Part shown: one piece after another, positions 44,739-57,941 of the stretch
Numbering within the stretch: the first letter of the stretch is position 1
Layout: the number at the start of each line of letters is the position of its first letter
Source: Salvator merianae
Taxonomy: Eukaryota > Chordata > Lepidosauria > Squamata > Teiidae
Length of the DNA stretch: 64,000 nucleotides
Direction of reading: 5' to 3'
NCBI GenBank assembly: GCA_003586115.2
Contig: QVOM02000025.1
Location: 88,533,152 to 88,597,151 of the forward strand
Notes under the pieces: generated by a model
Databases searched by the model: none
What the model was told of the DNA's origin: nothing
What the model saw: only the letters and a program-made list of their open reading frames with translations
Position numbers and translations under genes: made by a program

Positions 44739-47645
44739 CCATGCTTTAATTGTCTGGGGACTGTTAAGCTACTTGTACTTCCACAGTGCTCTTTTACCTC
44801 CATTCTTTGCCTTCCTTAAACTATTCCATGCACATTTTTACAGTAATCTGAGTTTTAAAAAAATCCCTAATCTTAAATTGATTTTACATATAAAGTGAAT
44901 TTCTTGTTCTATGTTCTACAGTGTTAACATAACTTTTTCCTTAGGGTATGATGTATTGCAGGTGGTTTGGAACTGAACTTGGAAGGGGCCTGAAATGTAA
45001 ATTAATGGAACGACTATTTTAATTATATAGTCTTTCACTATAAGGTCAAGTTTCAGGAGTCTAGCAGGTATGGATAAAAGGGGAAGAATGTAACTGTGCA
45101 TCTTCTTGAGTGCTTTTCTGTTAGCTGTAAATATTCTTATGATTTTTATGATCTTGAAAAGATTTCTTGTTTTGTCTTTCTTTTTATATTCTCTTATCTG
45201 TTGTAATACCTGATTATCTCAGTCTTTCTTTGTTGATTTCGCTTGATGTTGGAAGCTGGCATTCAGTCCTGACGCCTTTTCCTTGTTCCTCTAAGTGTTC
45301 TTCCTCTGTCTTTCACTGGAAAATCACAGCAACCAGTTTTGAAAGCCCCTTAGATCTTTTTTTCTTTGAATTTTTTGAAAGATGGTAAACCACAATGTTT
45401 TCTTTTTAAAATCTTTTGCCGTTGTTTCTTGGGTTTTCTTTTTAGGTAAGCTAAGCATACTGAATGTCTTGCATTCCTACTGTTATGTCCTCCATTTCAT
45501 ACCTTATTGGTACACTTATTCAGTTTAGTATTTTGTATTCAATAGTATTTTTCATGTGAGTAATTAATGGTATGTTCTGCAGTGTGCACCTGGAAGCATC
45601 CTGGCTAATTGAATTGGACTGTCCCATTTTCTGTTTCCTGTTTTGAAATCAATTCCATCCTGGTGTTATCAATCCATTTATGTTCTTTTGCACGCAATTA
45701 ACCCATCTCTTGTGTTTCTGCAAACATCCAGTCCAAACCGTCCTGCTCTTCAAGATTTTGTCAGTTCTCCTATTTTGGCATCCCATTTATCATTGGATCA
45801 TCCCTTGTAGTTTGATATATGAACTCATTCTCTGTAGTCAGCGGAGTTAGAGTGCCCATTCTAATCTGCCTGCTCACTTCCACCTAAAACATCCAATATT
45901 CTTCATTTCTGCCTTGATGGTTTGAATCTCCTTGTTTCATGCTCCTTGTGTTCCGTGTTACAGTGGCGATGTCCGTAGGAAATGAGACACAGCTCTTCCA
46001 GTGCTAGCCGTATCAGTAATATGGCATTCTGATGACTTTCATCTCTCTACTCTTGGGGGTTCAGTACTCTTCTCTTGCGCCTTGAAGACCACCTTTGGAC
46101 CTGAGAGTTCATCAGCTGGTACCCAAACATTTCTCAGTTTATGGAGTTATTTTTGACAACAGCACAGACTTGAAATTGTTGCAAATTGGTGATGTGTTTG
46201 GTTTGACGCTTTCCTGGGTGGGGTGCCTTCCCTCCTGCTTGTAGAGCCATATCTGCCTTGCAACTCATTGCTGTGGGTTATACCTCGTGCTTCTTCTCTT
46301 TGACCTTAATAGTAAAGGTTGTGCTACCAGGAGTTTGTTCTCCTGCTGTTCTTGACTGTGCTTAGAGTGACTAAACCTTCTCACCATTTCTTGGTAGTCA
46401 GCTCTGATAGCAACAGGCAGTTGTTATCTAAAGAAGGGAAAAGGATGGAGATTGAACATAGGGGTGAGTGGAACTGCAAACTGCAGTGCAAGGTCAGAAG
46501 CCTGAAATTCACCTACAGACAACACGGGTCTTTTACCTGTTTCGGGATTTCATTGCATAGGCACCATATGTGCCTATGTTAAACCTACTTTTTGTGGAAG
46601 TAAAGCGTTCTACAGCGCTGCTCACCACTTTCTCCATGTTGAGAGAAATCAAGTGGAGTTCTGCTATCCTTTCCAGCCTGGAGTTTCAGAGGGAATGGAG
46701 ATGTTTCTCCAGTTACATTGAGCCTTGTAGGGTGCAGTAAAAGTTCCTTTCTCCATCTTTCCCAGTATGTTCCAAATTGAAGCTGCACTTCTGGTTTGGA
46801 GGCCATCAGTGGGAATAGCCCATGAAGACGTTGTACGTTCTCAAAGCCCTCTGCTCATCAGTGCAGTTTCTTGAATATAGGTTTAAGTAGATTAGTACCG
46901 GAGGTCAAGGATTATGGACTGAAATGGGCTCAGATTAAGCAAGCACCAGTGCTTCTGATTGCAGCTTAATGGAAGGGACCTATGAACCTGAGTAAAGATG
47001 ATCTTTGGCTGGTGTATCAAGACTAGCTGAGACTTGTGGACCTAGCCTGGACAACTAAGTGGAATGTACCATTTTTGATCCTTAAAGAGGGTTTGTAAAC
47101 CATCAATATGGAACCCCTTGCATTGCTCCTTGGTAGTTTTGTGGCAGGGCACAAGATTAAAGTTAAAGAACTTACTATATACTGTCTCTATTTCAAGAAC
47201 ACTGTCTTCAGGTCAGATAACACCTGTATGCTGTTTCCTACTCCATTTCTATTAACCAGGTATGAGCTATTACACACCTTCCTGTCACTGCTGTGTTTTT
47301 ATTGTGAGAAATTTCTTGAAGTGGCAGAATCCACTTTGTAAGCATCCTGGGAACATTAGAGCAGAAAGCTGTGTTCTCTCTTTTTTTTTTATCTCTATAT
47401 TCAATTCAGTTCTGTTTCTATAGTTACAAATAGTGCTTGGTGCTGCTGCTCAGCAATTTGGGTCATATTGTGAACATCCCTTAATGAAGATTTGGGGAAA
47501 TTCCTAACACACCTGAGTTGTCCTTTTGTTACATGAATGTTGAGGACAACCAAAAAGATCGTATGCCCTTTAGAAGAGCAGAAAATTTCCTCGATTATCC
47601 CTGATATTTATTCTGTTCACTGGTAATAATTCCGTTTGAATTACC
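44739..47645. other. Intron sequence, no exon seen
   Basis: AT-rich. Frames at 46319-46806 and 47108-47341 are short and match nothing clear. Confidence 0.45.
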
Positions 47646-48642
47646 GTGCCATGAGAAAGTATTTGCCCCCTTCCTGATTTCCTCTATTTTTGCATATTTG
47701 TTGCACGTAATTGTTTCAGATCTTCAAACAAAATTCAATATGAGATGAAAGATAACCTGAGTAAATGCAAAAAGCAGTGTTCAAATGATCGCTGTAAATG
47801 GGGCATATATTTAAATGTGCACATAAAATTGGGCTGAAGTGGAATGCTCTCTTGACCTCTAGTCCACCTTTTGGAATTATAGTTTGCACTGTTGGAAATG
47901 AGTGCCCTTAAAGTGTCCTTTTCTTGGCTTCTCCTTGCAAATTCTTGGAGCTGAAGCTTTTTTTCATGCAAAGCGGGTAACCTGGCGCTGAGCTGCTGTT
48001 CTTCCTAGGAGACCTTTAGCCTCTCTGGAATTATCTGGTGGAGCAAGAGATAGGATTCTGTGTCCCGTGGAATGGAGCACAACCCCCTTAGCCATGCCTT
48101 CTGTGTCTGCTGCTCCAGGATGAATGGTGCCAGAGTCACACAGCCCATCCCAAAACCAACCCAGATAAATGTCCAGAAAGGTACCATACTTGGTGGTATT
48201 AAGATCCCTGAGAAATTCTAGAGGATTAGTGGAATTTCACTCCTTTAATGCATTCCTTCCCATAATGGACATTGTTCAACAATGAGATATTTTAATAGGA
48301 AAAAGAGCCACCAGGTTGTCCAAAAAGTAGCTTCAGTGTCATATTTAAAGCAGTTCCTATCTTTACTTGGCAGTTATTTTTATTGGGGTGTTTGTAAATA
48401 TCCTTGAGATGTGACAGCAAGGTAGAGGGCAGGGTATAAATACAACAAATTAACTTACTAAACAAACATGTTTTCCTCCCTCAAGCCTTAGGAGTTTTGT
48501 ACAGAAGAGCTGAGAGTTGTCCTGGTATGGATAGTCACCTGAAAAGAATTGGATTTTGTTTGAAGATCTGAAACGATTAAGTGTGACAGATATGCAAAAA
48601 CAGAAGAAATCAGGAAGGGGACAGATACTTTTTCATGTCACT
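47646..48642. mobile_element. TIR DNA transposon, about 1 kb, non-autonomous
   Basis: The left end ATGAGAAAGTATTTGCCCCC, TTCCTGATTTCCTCTATTTT, TTTCAGATCTTCAAACAAAA is repeated inverted at the right (TTTGAAGATCTGAAACGATT ... CAGGAAGGGG ... ATACTTTTTCATG). TIRs are about 95 bp. This terminus is widespread in fish and reptile genomes. The interior holds no transposase and includes an L2-like tail at about 48365-48465 that inserted later. Confidence 0.8.
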
Positions 48643-48827
48643 GCCTCCAGGTTGGAAAGACAGGCAGGATGTCTGTAAAACCCATTTGCAGGGAGTCGAG
48701 AGCAGGTGAAGGTTTTGCCTTTCTCTTTTGCTTGAGAATGCCCAGAGGCAATTGGTGGGTTACTGTGCAAGACAGATGTTGGGCTAGATGGGCTTTGGCC
48801 TGATCCAGCAGGGCTTTTTTATGTGGA
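48643..48827 (+). mobile_element. CR1-like LINE 3' end, 1 of 2
   Basis: TGCCTCCAGGTTGGAAAGAC to GATCCAGCAGGGCTTTTTTA. Its 5' side is cut at the TIR transposon. Confidence 0.82.
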
Positions 48828-49040
48828 CGTGGAATGGATGCTAGGTACTACCTCCAGGTTGGAGAGGCAGGAGGATGCCTCTAAAGGTCATTTGCAGGGA
48901 GTCGAGAGCAGGTGAAGGTTTTGCCTTTGCCTTCTGCTTCACGATGTCCAGAAGCAATTGGTGGGCCACTGTGTGAAACAGGATGCTGGACTAGATGGGC
49001 TATGGTCTGATTCAGCAAGTTTCCTCTTATGTTCTTATAA
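48828..49040 (+). mobile_element. CR1-like LINE 3' end, 2 of 2
   Basis: A direct repeat of the same block, ending TTTCCTCTTATGTTCTTATA. Confidence 0.85.
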
Positions 49041-50544
49041 TTCAAATGGATTTATTTCCATGTAAGTGAAGAGAATGAATATCAGGAATGGTCTAGGAAA
49101 TTTCCTGCACTTGTAAAGGGCATCCAGAGCCCATTTTGGCTTGTTTTGTCTTCTGTTTGCTATCTTGAAACTGTGCATTTCTAAAGGTGGAAATATTTTT
49201 GTAAATATGTACGGAAGAGTAAGAAATCCCATGCATGTTCATTATTATACTTCATTTAGTATGTGAATTATAAATCATGGGTGCTCCTTAAAGTATTTTC
49301 TTACTGTTTTAAGGGTTCTATTCTGCAATAAGCCGAGGAGCCAGAAATGGCCTTTTCAGCTCTTGTCACTTGAAGAAAACCTGGAATATAGTGATTCCCA
49401 CATCACAGCTTGCAAATACAGCCATCCCTTGTATACTACTATAGTTTTATCCTATAGTCACTGAACAGTGCAAAACTAGATTGCACAAGTAACTGCTACC
49501 TATGGAAAACCAGAGGTGAAGGAAGCCCAGGAGGCCAGGTCTATGAGTGTTCAGTGAATGGCACTACAAGGGGAGCCTCACTATACCAGTGTGATAGTGA
49601 TGTGGTGTTTGGTAGTCCAGTCCACCACTGTGAATCAGGGATGCTTCGGAAGCTTATATTACTGAAGATTTCTGGGCTTGCATTGGGTAAGTGAAATCAC
49701 ATTTTAGTAATTGCGTAAAAAGCAAAACTATGCTGTGAAAAAAGCCCATGTTATCTGGGAGAAATTGCATTTAACCAAATCTACAAAAGCAAAATTGTGT
49801 TTCAAAAATCTGTAGTATAGAAGTGGCGACAATGCAGTTTTTTGCTTGCTGTTTGCTCATGGATAAAGAGCTAAGTGCTTCCTCAAGAATAGATGAAACT
49901 TGTGAGCAAAAAAACCTTTGAATAGTGAGAGGCTATTGTAATTCTATAGAGACATACAATTTCCTCTAGGAAGCTGTATTGTTTCTGTGAGCGTGAGCTG
50001 TTAACATTTAAGCTGACCTTACGTGGTTTATTACTGCAGTGACCAGATATGTTGAACAGTAGGGCTTTGGGAAGCTTCTTTTATTGTTTGCCATGAGACC
50101 TGTCCATTTTCAGTGTTCCTCTCATTTATAGGTAACGGAATGTCAGAGTTATAGTAAAAATACTCTGCTTCCTGTGGCCTTTTCTAATTAAGGGATGCCT
50201 ATAACTTACAGGGACAACATGGGTGTTAAGCGTTTCATTTCACTTCTGCCTTTGTCCTTTTTTCTCTCTGCTGCCTGTTGGACATGAAATGACTTTCCAA
50301 TTCTATTTTGGATGGCTGGTTGCCTGCCTTTAATGAAATGCTCCCTTTCAGAATGTATTGCTTATCTGCCTTCTGCTCCCGACATCACAGTGAGCCTAAT
50401 ATTGCAGTATTCCTCAACGAGGTTGGGAAACTGTTTCTGATTTGGTCTGCCTTTTTTATTTGCGTTTCCTCATTTTCTTCTCACTTGGTAACTTTTAGAG
50501 CCTACCGTTGTCCTAATTTTTATCTTGGGCACTCTGATGATGAA
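49041..50544. other. Intron sequence, no exon seen
   Basis: AT-rich; no repeat or exon recognised. Confidence 0.45.
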
Positions 50545-50718
50545 ATGTTAGTTGTTGGGTACCATTCAGTCGTGACTGGCTCCTGGTTGACTGCGTGGGT
50601 CCTCCACAAGCAACTCTATGCAGTTTTCTTGGCGGAGATACTGGTTTGCCCTGGCCTACTTCTGCAGAGAGGCGAGGGATCAATCTGGTAATCCTCTGCT
50701 TTCCAGGCAGTTTGCTCT
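50545..50718 (-). mobile_element. tRNA-derived SINE (Sauria type), 1 of 2
   Basis: TTGTTGGGTACCATTCAGTC and GTGACTGGCTCCTGG are the BovB-like tail in reverse. GCAGTTTTCTTGGCGGAGAT and TTGCTCTACCAGAGAGCTGC complete body and head. Confidence 0.82.
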
Positions 50719-50890
50719 ACCAGAGAGCTGCAGTTACTCCCAAACTGCATGCCCCCGCTCTCTGTAGTTTTCTTGGCAGAGATACAGAAGTGGTTGGCCA
50801 TCGCCTACTACTTCCAGGGAGAGACTGGGAATTGAACTGGCGACCTTCCGCTTTCCAGGCAGTTTGTTTTACCACTGAGTTTCAGCCATT
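50719..50890 (-). mobile_element. tRNA-derived SINE (Sauria type), 2 of 2
   Basis: Same orientation: GTTTTCTTGGCAGAGATACA, GGAATTGAACTGGCGACC and CCACTGAGTTTCAGCC. Confidence 0.82.
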
Positions 50891-50946
50891 CCTTGAAATG
50901 TTAGTAGATATAGCTTGACATTTGGTAGTTTATCTCAGGAGAAAGA

Positions 50947-51050
50947 CAGGAAGGAAGGAAGGAAGGAAGGAAGGAAGGAAGGAAGGAAGGAAGGGGAAGG
51001 AAGAAAGAGAGAGAGAGAGAGAGGAAAGAAAGAAAGAAAGAAAGAAAGAC
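50947..51050. repeat. (GGAA)n / (GA)n / (AAAG)n microsatellite
   Basis: A compound purine tract: about 12 GGAA units, then GA dinucleotides, then AAAG units. It explains the FLPSFLPSFL and SLSLSF frames on the minus strand. Confidence 0.95.
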
Positions 51051-53778
51051 TTTGTGCTTTTTACTGCTGTTTGCATTGAAATGCTGAGACAGTTTCCATG
51101 AGTGGTCTTGGTGCACTCAATCACATAACATGACCTGAAAAGAAAAGTCAACTCATAGGAGCCGCTGCAGAGAATGAGAAGCTTTTTTTTTTTAAAAAAT
51201 AAAAAATTGAAACTTCTGTGTAGCAGGTCTTCATATGGGTATTTGAGTATATTTGTCAGCAGCCCCTGCTACCACAAACCAGTTTTACGTCTAATGAATT
51301 GAACTATGCTAAATTGGCACTGCTGAGAATACTTGATGGAGTTTGTATTTTGTGATGGCTAATCTTTGCTTTGGCCTAGCAAAATCAAGAACTGTTTCTT
51401 AGAGTACGCTTGAAGCCCGCACATTATTTGTTTCCAGCAGCCAGCTAATTAGCCATCTGTACTAGGAAACTCATAAGTAGGGCATGGGAGTAATGGTCAT
51501 TTCCTGTTATGTTCCAGATCTGTCCATGGGTGTCTAATCATGAAGATTTTCTATAGCTTTCAAGGCCAATTCATGTTCATGCTTCTGCATTTGGCTTTCA
51601 GCATTTACTCGGTACAGTTAATCAACTAAGACTTTTCAATCCTAATGTGCTCTCAATTAATCGTTTGGACTAGTGACTCATACCAAGTCTGTCTGGGTAT
51701 CCTCTCTTCCCTCCCCCAGAATAATATTTATTAGGAGTTTTCCAGCACACAGTAAAAGAAAAGAGAGAAATAGATAGCAAATAGGGGATAGAAAAAGCAA
51801 GCAACATACAAATAGTGATTTCTGGTGTTCTCCATTAATGGTTATAGGTTTATTTATATTCATGCCCCTCTGTACAAAATATAATAGTTGCCATTCCTTT
51901 GCAAAAAGCAACTTGTTAATTTTCAAACTCTTACGAATCTTCAAATCCTAATATGAACAAATCACTTCTTGTATATGCAGAAAGTCAAATAAAGGGTTGC
52001 CAGTTATCATGTACAATGTCAGTGACTTTTCTCTAATCAGACACATCAGTGTGTCCATCTTTGTCAATTCTAACAATTTCTCTAATCAGTCTTCCATAGT
52101 AGGGCTTGCTTTTTATTCAAGTTCAGTGTATGTGCAAATACCTTCTTCCAAATGATCATGTTGACCAAAGGCTCCCTATAAATGTAAGCTGTCCTTGAAG
52201 ATGCCGCTTTCTTCCTATTTATGTGCCATCAGTAATGGAGAATTTGTGTCTTTTGGGTTGCTAGACTACCACCTGCGATGAATGCCATGCAGCATAGCCA
52301 GTGGTTGTGGATGGTGAACCTTATAGTCCAGTTTTACGTGGAGGGCTACGGGCTCTCCACCTTGAGCGTACAGAGCAAGAACATAGTGTCTCTTGACTTT
52401 AAAAACCGGTAACCTTCTGATAAGAAATATGGCAATAGTAATAGAGATTAATCAAAAGTACAAAGCACCTCATACAGCTGCTACTTCTTATGCGCTATAG
52501 TTTGGTTCCTACAACATGCTGTATTTAGTGAAACTCTGTTCAAAGAGCAGTTGAGTTGAATATAAAACTGGGGGTTAGGGAAATTGTGCCTGAAAACACC
52601 ACTGACTTAGAATTCCATGGACTTGCATTGGACTTACATTCATTTCAGCTCCACTGAATGCAGCCTACCTTTGATACACACTCCGAAGCACTGCAGCTAA
52701 AGAAAACACACAAAAGCACATGCAGAATTCACTCCTTGCGAAAGACTTTCTGTACTTCACAAAGACAGGTAGAAAATTGACACCTGAAGCAGAAGGAGCT
52801 TTCAGGATGCCTCGGGGTTGCTTCTCTAGCACCAAGCCATCTTTCAGGGAAACCTTTCAGGGAAACCTTTCAGGGAAACTTTTGACTGCTTCTGCACAGC
52901 GTGGGCTATGCTGCGCCATGCTGACCCACTTTAGGTAGTCTGGGGCATGCTGGTATGGGCTAGCCCTAGTGTGTGTTAAGGGCCGCCCACAGTTGTGATG
53001 GCCTGTCTGAGTCCTGCCCTGGCCGCTGGCTTTGGTGTTTCCAGCTGGATTCTTCAGCTGTGTGCTGACTTCCAGTATGACTTTTGGTGGCACTTCTTCG
53101 TACAGTGCTGAAAATCCCCCTTGAGCTGTATTCCAGAATACAGGGGCGTGCTTTCTGAACACCCTTCGCAGTCTGGGATGGTCATAGTAGTCTGCTTGTG
53201 GACTACTTTGATGAGGTCTACTGCAGGATTGGGATAGGGAGCCATTTTGGCACCCTATCCTGTCTATCGCTCTGTCCAGTGTGGATGGAACGCATACTAT
53301 GGACAGACAGGGCTTTTTCTGTTCGGCACTAACATGAAGATGGCAGGCCCCTGGCATCTGTGGGCCAGGATAATGGCCTTTGGAACCATGTATATTGAGA
53401 GGTCTGCAATTTTCTGACTGTGCACAGCAGACTGAAAACCGTGAGGGAAGTATATAAGGACAGATGATTGCCTCTCGCTTCCAGGATTTTGGATAGTGTG
53501 TGTAATGATGTAGGGCGTTTTCTCCTTTTCTAAAGATTGTTTCTTAAAGTTTATTCTAGCTACTATATAAGAGTACCTACTTTGAACTGAGCTATAGATA
53601 TGGGATGAGTAGATGGGCTGAAATAAAAGCACACATGAGTTAGAGCCAGTTAAAGTTATGAATTCACATGTTCAAGCCAAAACTGAAACAAACAATTCTT
53701 GCTTCATCTCATACTGGGAGAGAAACTGTAGCTCTAGCATAATGCAGGGGCTTAGAAGTCAGGGGCATTAACTGCCTC
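51051..53778. other. Intron sequence, no exon seen
   Basis: 51690-52260 reads like a reversed LINE 3' UTR but cannot be placed. A three-unit TTTCAGGGAAACC tandem is at about 52844. 52890-53350 has family B/D-like wording (CTTCTGCACAG) and a 166-codon minus frame, but no clear inverted ends. Confidence 0.4.
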
Positions 53779-53990
53779 TTCTGCTCATTTTTCTCCAGCA
53801 ATGCTTGCTCCTCTATGTGCATACTAATTTTATCCTTAGTGATGGTTTCCATCGCTTTACCTGGAACAGGTGTGAAACTGACTGGTCTGTAATTTCCTGG
53901 ATCACCCCTGGATCCTTTTTTGAAGACTGGTGTTAACAGTTGCTACACTCCAGTCTTTAGGCACGCAGCCTGATCTTTGGGAAGGATTCT
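53779..53990 (-). mobile_element. CR1-type reverse transcriptase fragment
   Basis: The minus strand encodes LLTPVFKKGSRGDPGNYRPV, then SFTPVPGKAMETI and ISMHIEEQALLEKNEQ. This is the palm entry region of CR1 LINE reverse transcriptases (VTPIFKKG...GNYRPVSLT). It lies well 5' of the catalytic YADD box, which is absent. Confidence 0.88.
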
Positions 53991-56070
53991 TTTCTTTAAT
54001 GTAAATTTGGAAATCTTTGAAATAAGGTACATGTTTTTCATGTAAAACGGAATCCCAAACATATAAAATAGTTCAGACTCTATGGATAGTAGAAAATCAA
54101 TGCTTCCGAAGAAAACTTTGATAGCCTTTTATTTGAATAACCAATTAGTATATTTTTTTCCTTGATCTCATGGCAAGTTCTTTATTTTTACTATTCCTTC
54201 AGAATCAGTATTGAATCTTAGCTGTGTGTCAGCTTTCGTTTCAAGAGCAAGGCGTTAATTTCAATAATGGGTGCATTGTGCCTGATTTTCGCTGTGTAAA
54301 GTACATTTTTAATTACTCTGTTCCAGGTTATTTACTAGGATCCCTGCTGTTTTTTTTGCTTTCTGCTAATTCCGTGCTTGGAGGTTGAGCCACTTTTCAG
54401 TGATTTTCAGCCTCCTTTTTTTAAGCCCTGGGTTGCATTTACAGTCCTGGGGTGCATGTTATTACTTCAGTATCCAGAGCTGGCCGGAGGAAGTGAACAG
54501 CAGTTGCAACAAAGTTAGGAAAAGAAGCAAGGTTGATGGAATGCAATAAGCGTATGTGAACTGGGTCTGATGATGCAGCTGCATAGGAGATGGGTGATTT
54601 CTAAATTTGCTTGTGTGCTGTGCTGTTTTGTATGCTATTTTGAGGACCAGTGTAGCATAGTATCTAAGGCTGGGTTGTAAACAGGTTTTATTTAATCCTT
54701 GTCATAAATGTGCTAAGTAATCATAGGTAAATCACTTTTTCTTTTTGCTTCAGTCTTCTAGACATGCTGTTGCAAGGATTATTCTGTCGAATAATGTGAT
54801 GTATTGCGTGAGAAGTATAATTACAGGAAGGAGACAGTAGCAATTTTATTGTGAATTGCCAGCCCTGCAACCTTATAAGACTATTCTCTTTTCAATGAAG
54901 CCAAAAGAGAATGAATTGGTTTTTGGTGTAGCGAAAAGTTTATTTCAGCTGTAGTTTAAAAATGTTTTTGCTGGGCTGGTTGAAAGATTTACACTCTGCT
55001 TGATTTCTGTGAAGCGTCAGTCTAAATAGTTCATCTGATTTTTTTTTCCCCCCAGGAGATTTTAAGGTGGTTGGGTAATTTTATGATAGCTTCAGTTTAC
55101 CGTCTTTTGCTTATCTTATTTGAAAACGCCTTAGACAGATTTTCTGAAGTGCTCTTTGTTGCCATTCATGGATTGACTGAAGAGTACTGCTTCTACATTT
55201 AATAAGTCAAGTGTAAAAGCACACAAGAAAATGTAAGTGGAATAAATGGATTATTCTTTCAGGATTCCATGGGTCTGATTTTGGCTCTAGCTGGCTAACA
55301 TGACTACTCTTGAGCATTAGGTCTTATGTGAGTGATATTAGAAGAATTTGAAAAATATTCTTGTGAGTGTAGATAAGTCATTCTGTGGTTGTTTTTATGT
55401 TTATGATTCCATATGGCAAATTTATGTTCCTCCAGGATTCTAGATGCTACATTCACAGACCAAATGTTGTCTGTGTCAACAAGTTTCCTGAAGGCTTTAT
55501 CAGAATGGTTACATTATGTTTTATTATAAAATTATATGATTATGGTGTGATTATCGTTGAGCTCATGAAGAATGGAATGTCACTAATGTAGTCTAGCAAA
55601 TATTCATTTGTGACCTGTAGATAAAGTCATAGTGGAGATTATTCATTGGATTAAATGATCAAGTGAAGATTGATAATTGTAATGTCTAAACTCTTTGAAT
55701 CAAATGTGCACATCACAGTATTCTTCTGGGTTTGAGTTTTGAGGATTTTTTTTAGTGCAGCAGTGCATTCAGATTTTCTTTTGCTGCCAGGAAGCATGCG
55801 TATCCTATAGAGGTAGCCGAAATGGGATGTTCTGAGCATTCTGAATGCAGAACAAAATCTCTCTTCAAAAAAAGTGCTTCTTCTGGCTTAAGAAAAAGCC
55901 ATTCCCCCGCCCTGCATTTTTACAATTTATTTGCTCTGTGCTGAGCATGTGGAGGATGTTTGTTTTAGTTTTCCTGTGGTCCCATAAAACTCAATGCTTT
56001 GTTTTCGGCAGGCTCTTTACTGTAAGAGCAGAAATGGGAATAAATGTTACTTGTCTCAGAGCTGCCTGAA
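53991..56070. other. Intron sequence, no exon seen
   Basis: AT-rich. No recognised exon or repeat. Confidence 0.45.
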
Positions 56071-56198
56071 AAGCACCTTGACTACATATTTATCATACTG
56101 TAAGGATCCTGGCCCCAATTCCCAGCCTTTTGGAAAGCACCATAACTACATATCTATCATACTGTAAGAATCCTGGCCCTAGTGCTCAGCCCCTTGGA
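56071..56198. repeat. 64-bp tandem duplication
   Basis: AAGCACC...ACTACATAT.TATCATACTG, then GTAAG.ATCCTGGCCC, occurs twice in a row with a 64-bp period and about ten differences. Confidence 0.85.
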
Positions 56199-56534
56199 CT
56201 GAAACCGTGCCAGTTGGCCTATCCCAGTAGAACCCCCACACCTCCCACAATGATATGTCAAGGAACTTTAGAATTTAGTGTTCATGCGCATTATAGCTAT
56301 TTCGCTCCATCTGATAGCAAGGGCTGAAACTGTTGTCTAATAAACTTTGCCACGCCGAGGCCAGGCATACCTTTCTTCTTAATAGCATTCAGGCCGCTCA
56401 GGGTGACGCTGTGAGAACTGGAATTGGATACTTTGGTCCAGCAGCTTACATGCCCAGAATCCTTCATGCCTTCTACCTACTGAACCCCCAAACTGATTAT
56501 TAGATTTGGCCCTAAAATGAAACTTCTTATTGCA

Positions 56535-56913
56535 GGGGGCGCTCTCTGAAGCTTATGAGTAGGAGAGTTAGGACTGACAAAGGGAAGTATTTTTTCACCC
56601 AGAGGGTAACTGGTTTTTGGAACTTATTATTGGAAGAGGTGGTGACCAGCCTGCACAGCTTTAAGAATGGGTTGGGCAGATTCATGGAAATCAGGTGTAT
56701 CAATGGCTACTGAAATGGATGTCTAGGTCCTGCCTCCAGGGTGCAGAGACAGGCAGGATGCCTCTAAAAGCTATTTGCATGGAGTCAAGAGCAGGTGAAA
56801 GTTTTGCCTTATTATTCTGCTTGAGATGTCCAGAAGTGACTGGAGGGCCATTGGGTGGGATAGGATGCTGGACTAGATGGGCCGTGGCCTGATCCAGCAG
56901 GGCTTCTCTTAAT
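56535..56913 (+). mobile_element. CR1-like LINE C-terminus and 3' end
   Basis: The degraded C-terminal codons (LMSRRVRTDKGKYFFTQRV-type) start the copy. The 3' UTR follows and ends GATCCAGCAGGGCTTCTCTT. Confidence 0.85.
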
Positions 56914-57160
56914 TCATGGAAGACAGGGGTATTGATGACTACTAGAACCGATGTTTAAGTACCACCACCAGGTTGGAGAGAGAGGCAGGATGCCTCTAAA
57001 GGTCACTTGCAGGGAGTTGAGAGCAGGTGAAGGTTTTGCCTTTGTCTTCAGCTTGAGATGCCCAGAAGGAATTGGTGGGCCACTGTGTGAGACGGGATGC
57101 TGGACTAGATGGGTGGTAGCCTGAACCACCGTGGATCCTCTTATGTTCTTATGTTCTAAC
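56914..57160 (+). mobile_element. CR1-like LINE 3' end, second head-to-tail copy
   Basis: ATTCATGGAAGACAGGGGTA to CCTCTTATGTTCTTATGTTC, joined directly to the previous copy. Confidence 0.85.
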
Positions 57161-57941
57161 CTGGAAAGGGGGAAAAGGTTTTGAATAGTCAACAGAAGGA
57201 ATTGGAGCATTCAGTTGCAGATCAAATTTGAGGATTTGCAACCTCCGTATGGATTTGAGGGCGTTCTGATGTTCTAGATTTGAGAGAAAAAAATCAGACC
57301 TTGAGTTGGAACACCTCAAGTTTTCTGACAATTTAAAACCTTTCCCTCCTCTTTCCCTTCTGCCTCTTCCTAACTCCTTAAAAGTTCTTCTCCATTCTGT
57401 CATCACGCAGAAAGTTCTTGTTCTTTCTGTCCTTTCTTTGCTCAGACCTTTAATGGTTTCCCCCCTGCCCCATCCCACCCTTCTCTCTCTCACCTGTCTG
57501 ATCTTTTAAACCCTTTCCCTATCTTCCCCCCACACCACTTGTCAGTTTTATGCTTCTCTCTATCCCCATCTCGATTCTTTAATGCATTTTCTTTTCTGTC
57601 CAAATACTTTCACTGCCAGCTCACCTCTCTCTTTCTCCACCTCCCATCCTTTCATTGCTTTCTGGAGTGTAGCAGGGAGTTGTGGACGTATGGACAAAGA
57701 TTATTGTACATATGAAGATATTTTTTAAGTTTTTTTTTTTTTTAACTCATTGGAGGGAGTTTCAGAAGACAAATCCTAAAGCTCAAAAGTGATCCATACT
57801 TTCATAGGTTGCGTACCCCCCCCCCACTATGCCCTATGTTCTAATCGTTTAAGGAGCAGGGGTGTCAGCCATTGTTTCGTTGAGCCATAATACACAGACA
57901 TCAACATGGCCATCGGTTCTTGTGTTATGTTCTTTCTCAGC
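57161..57941. other. Intron sequence, pyrimidine-rich
   Basis: 57320-57660 is strongly CT-rich on the + strand, with T and C runs near 57720-57830. No exon recognised. Confidence 0.45.
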
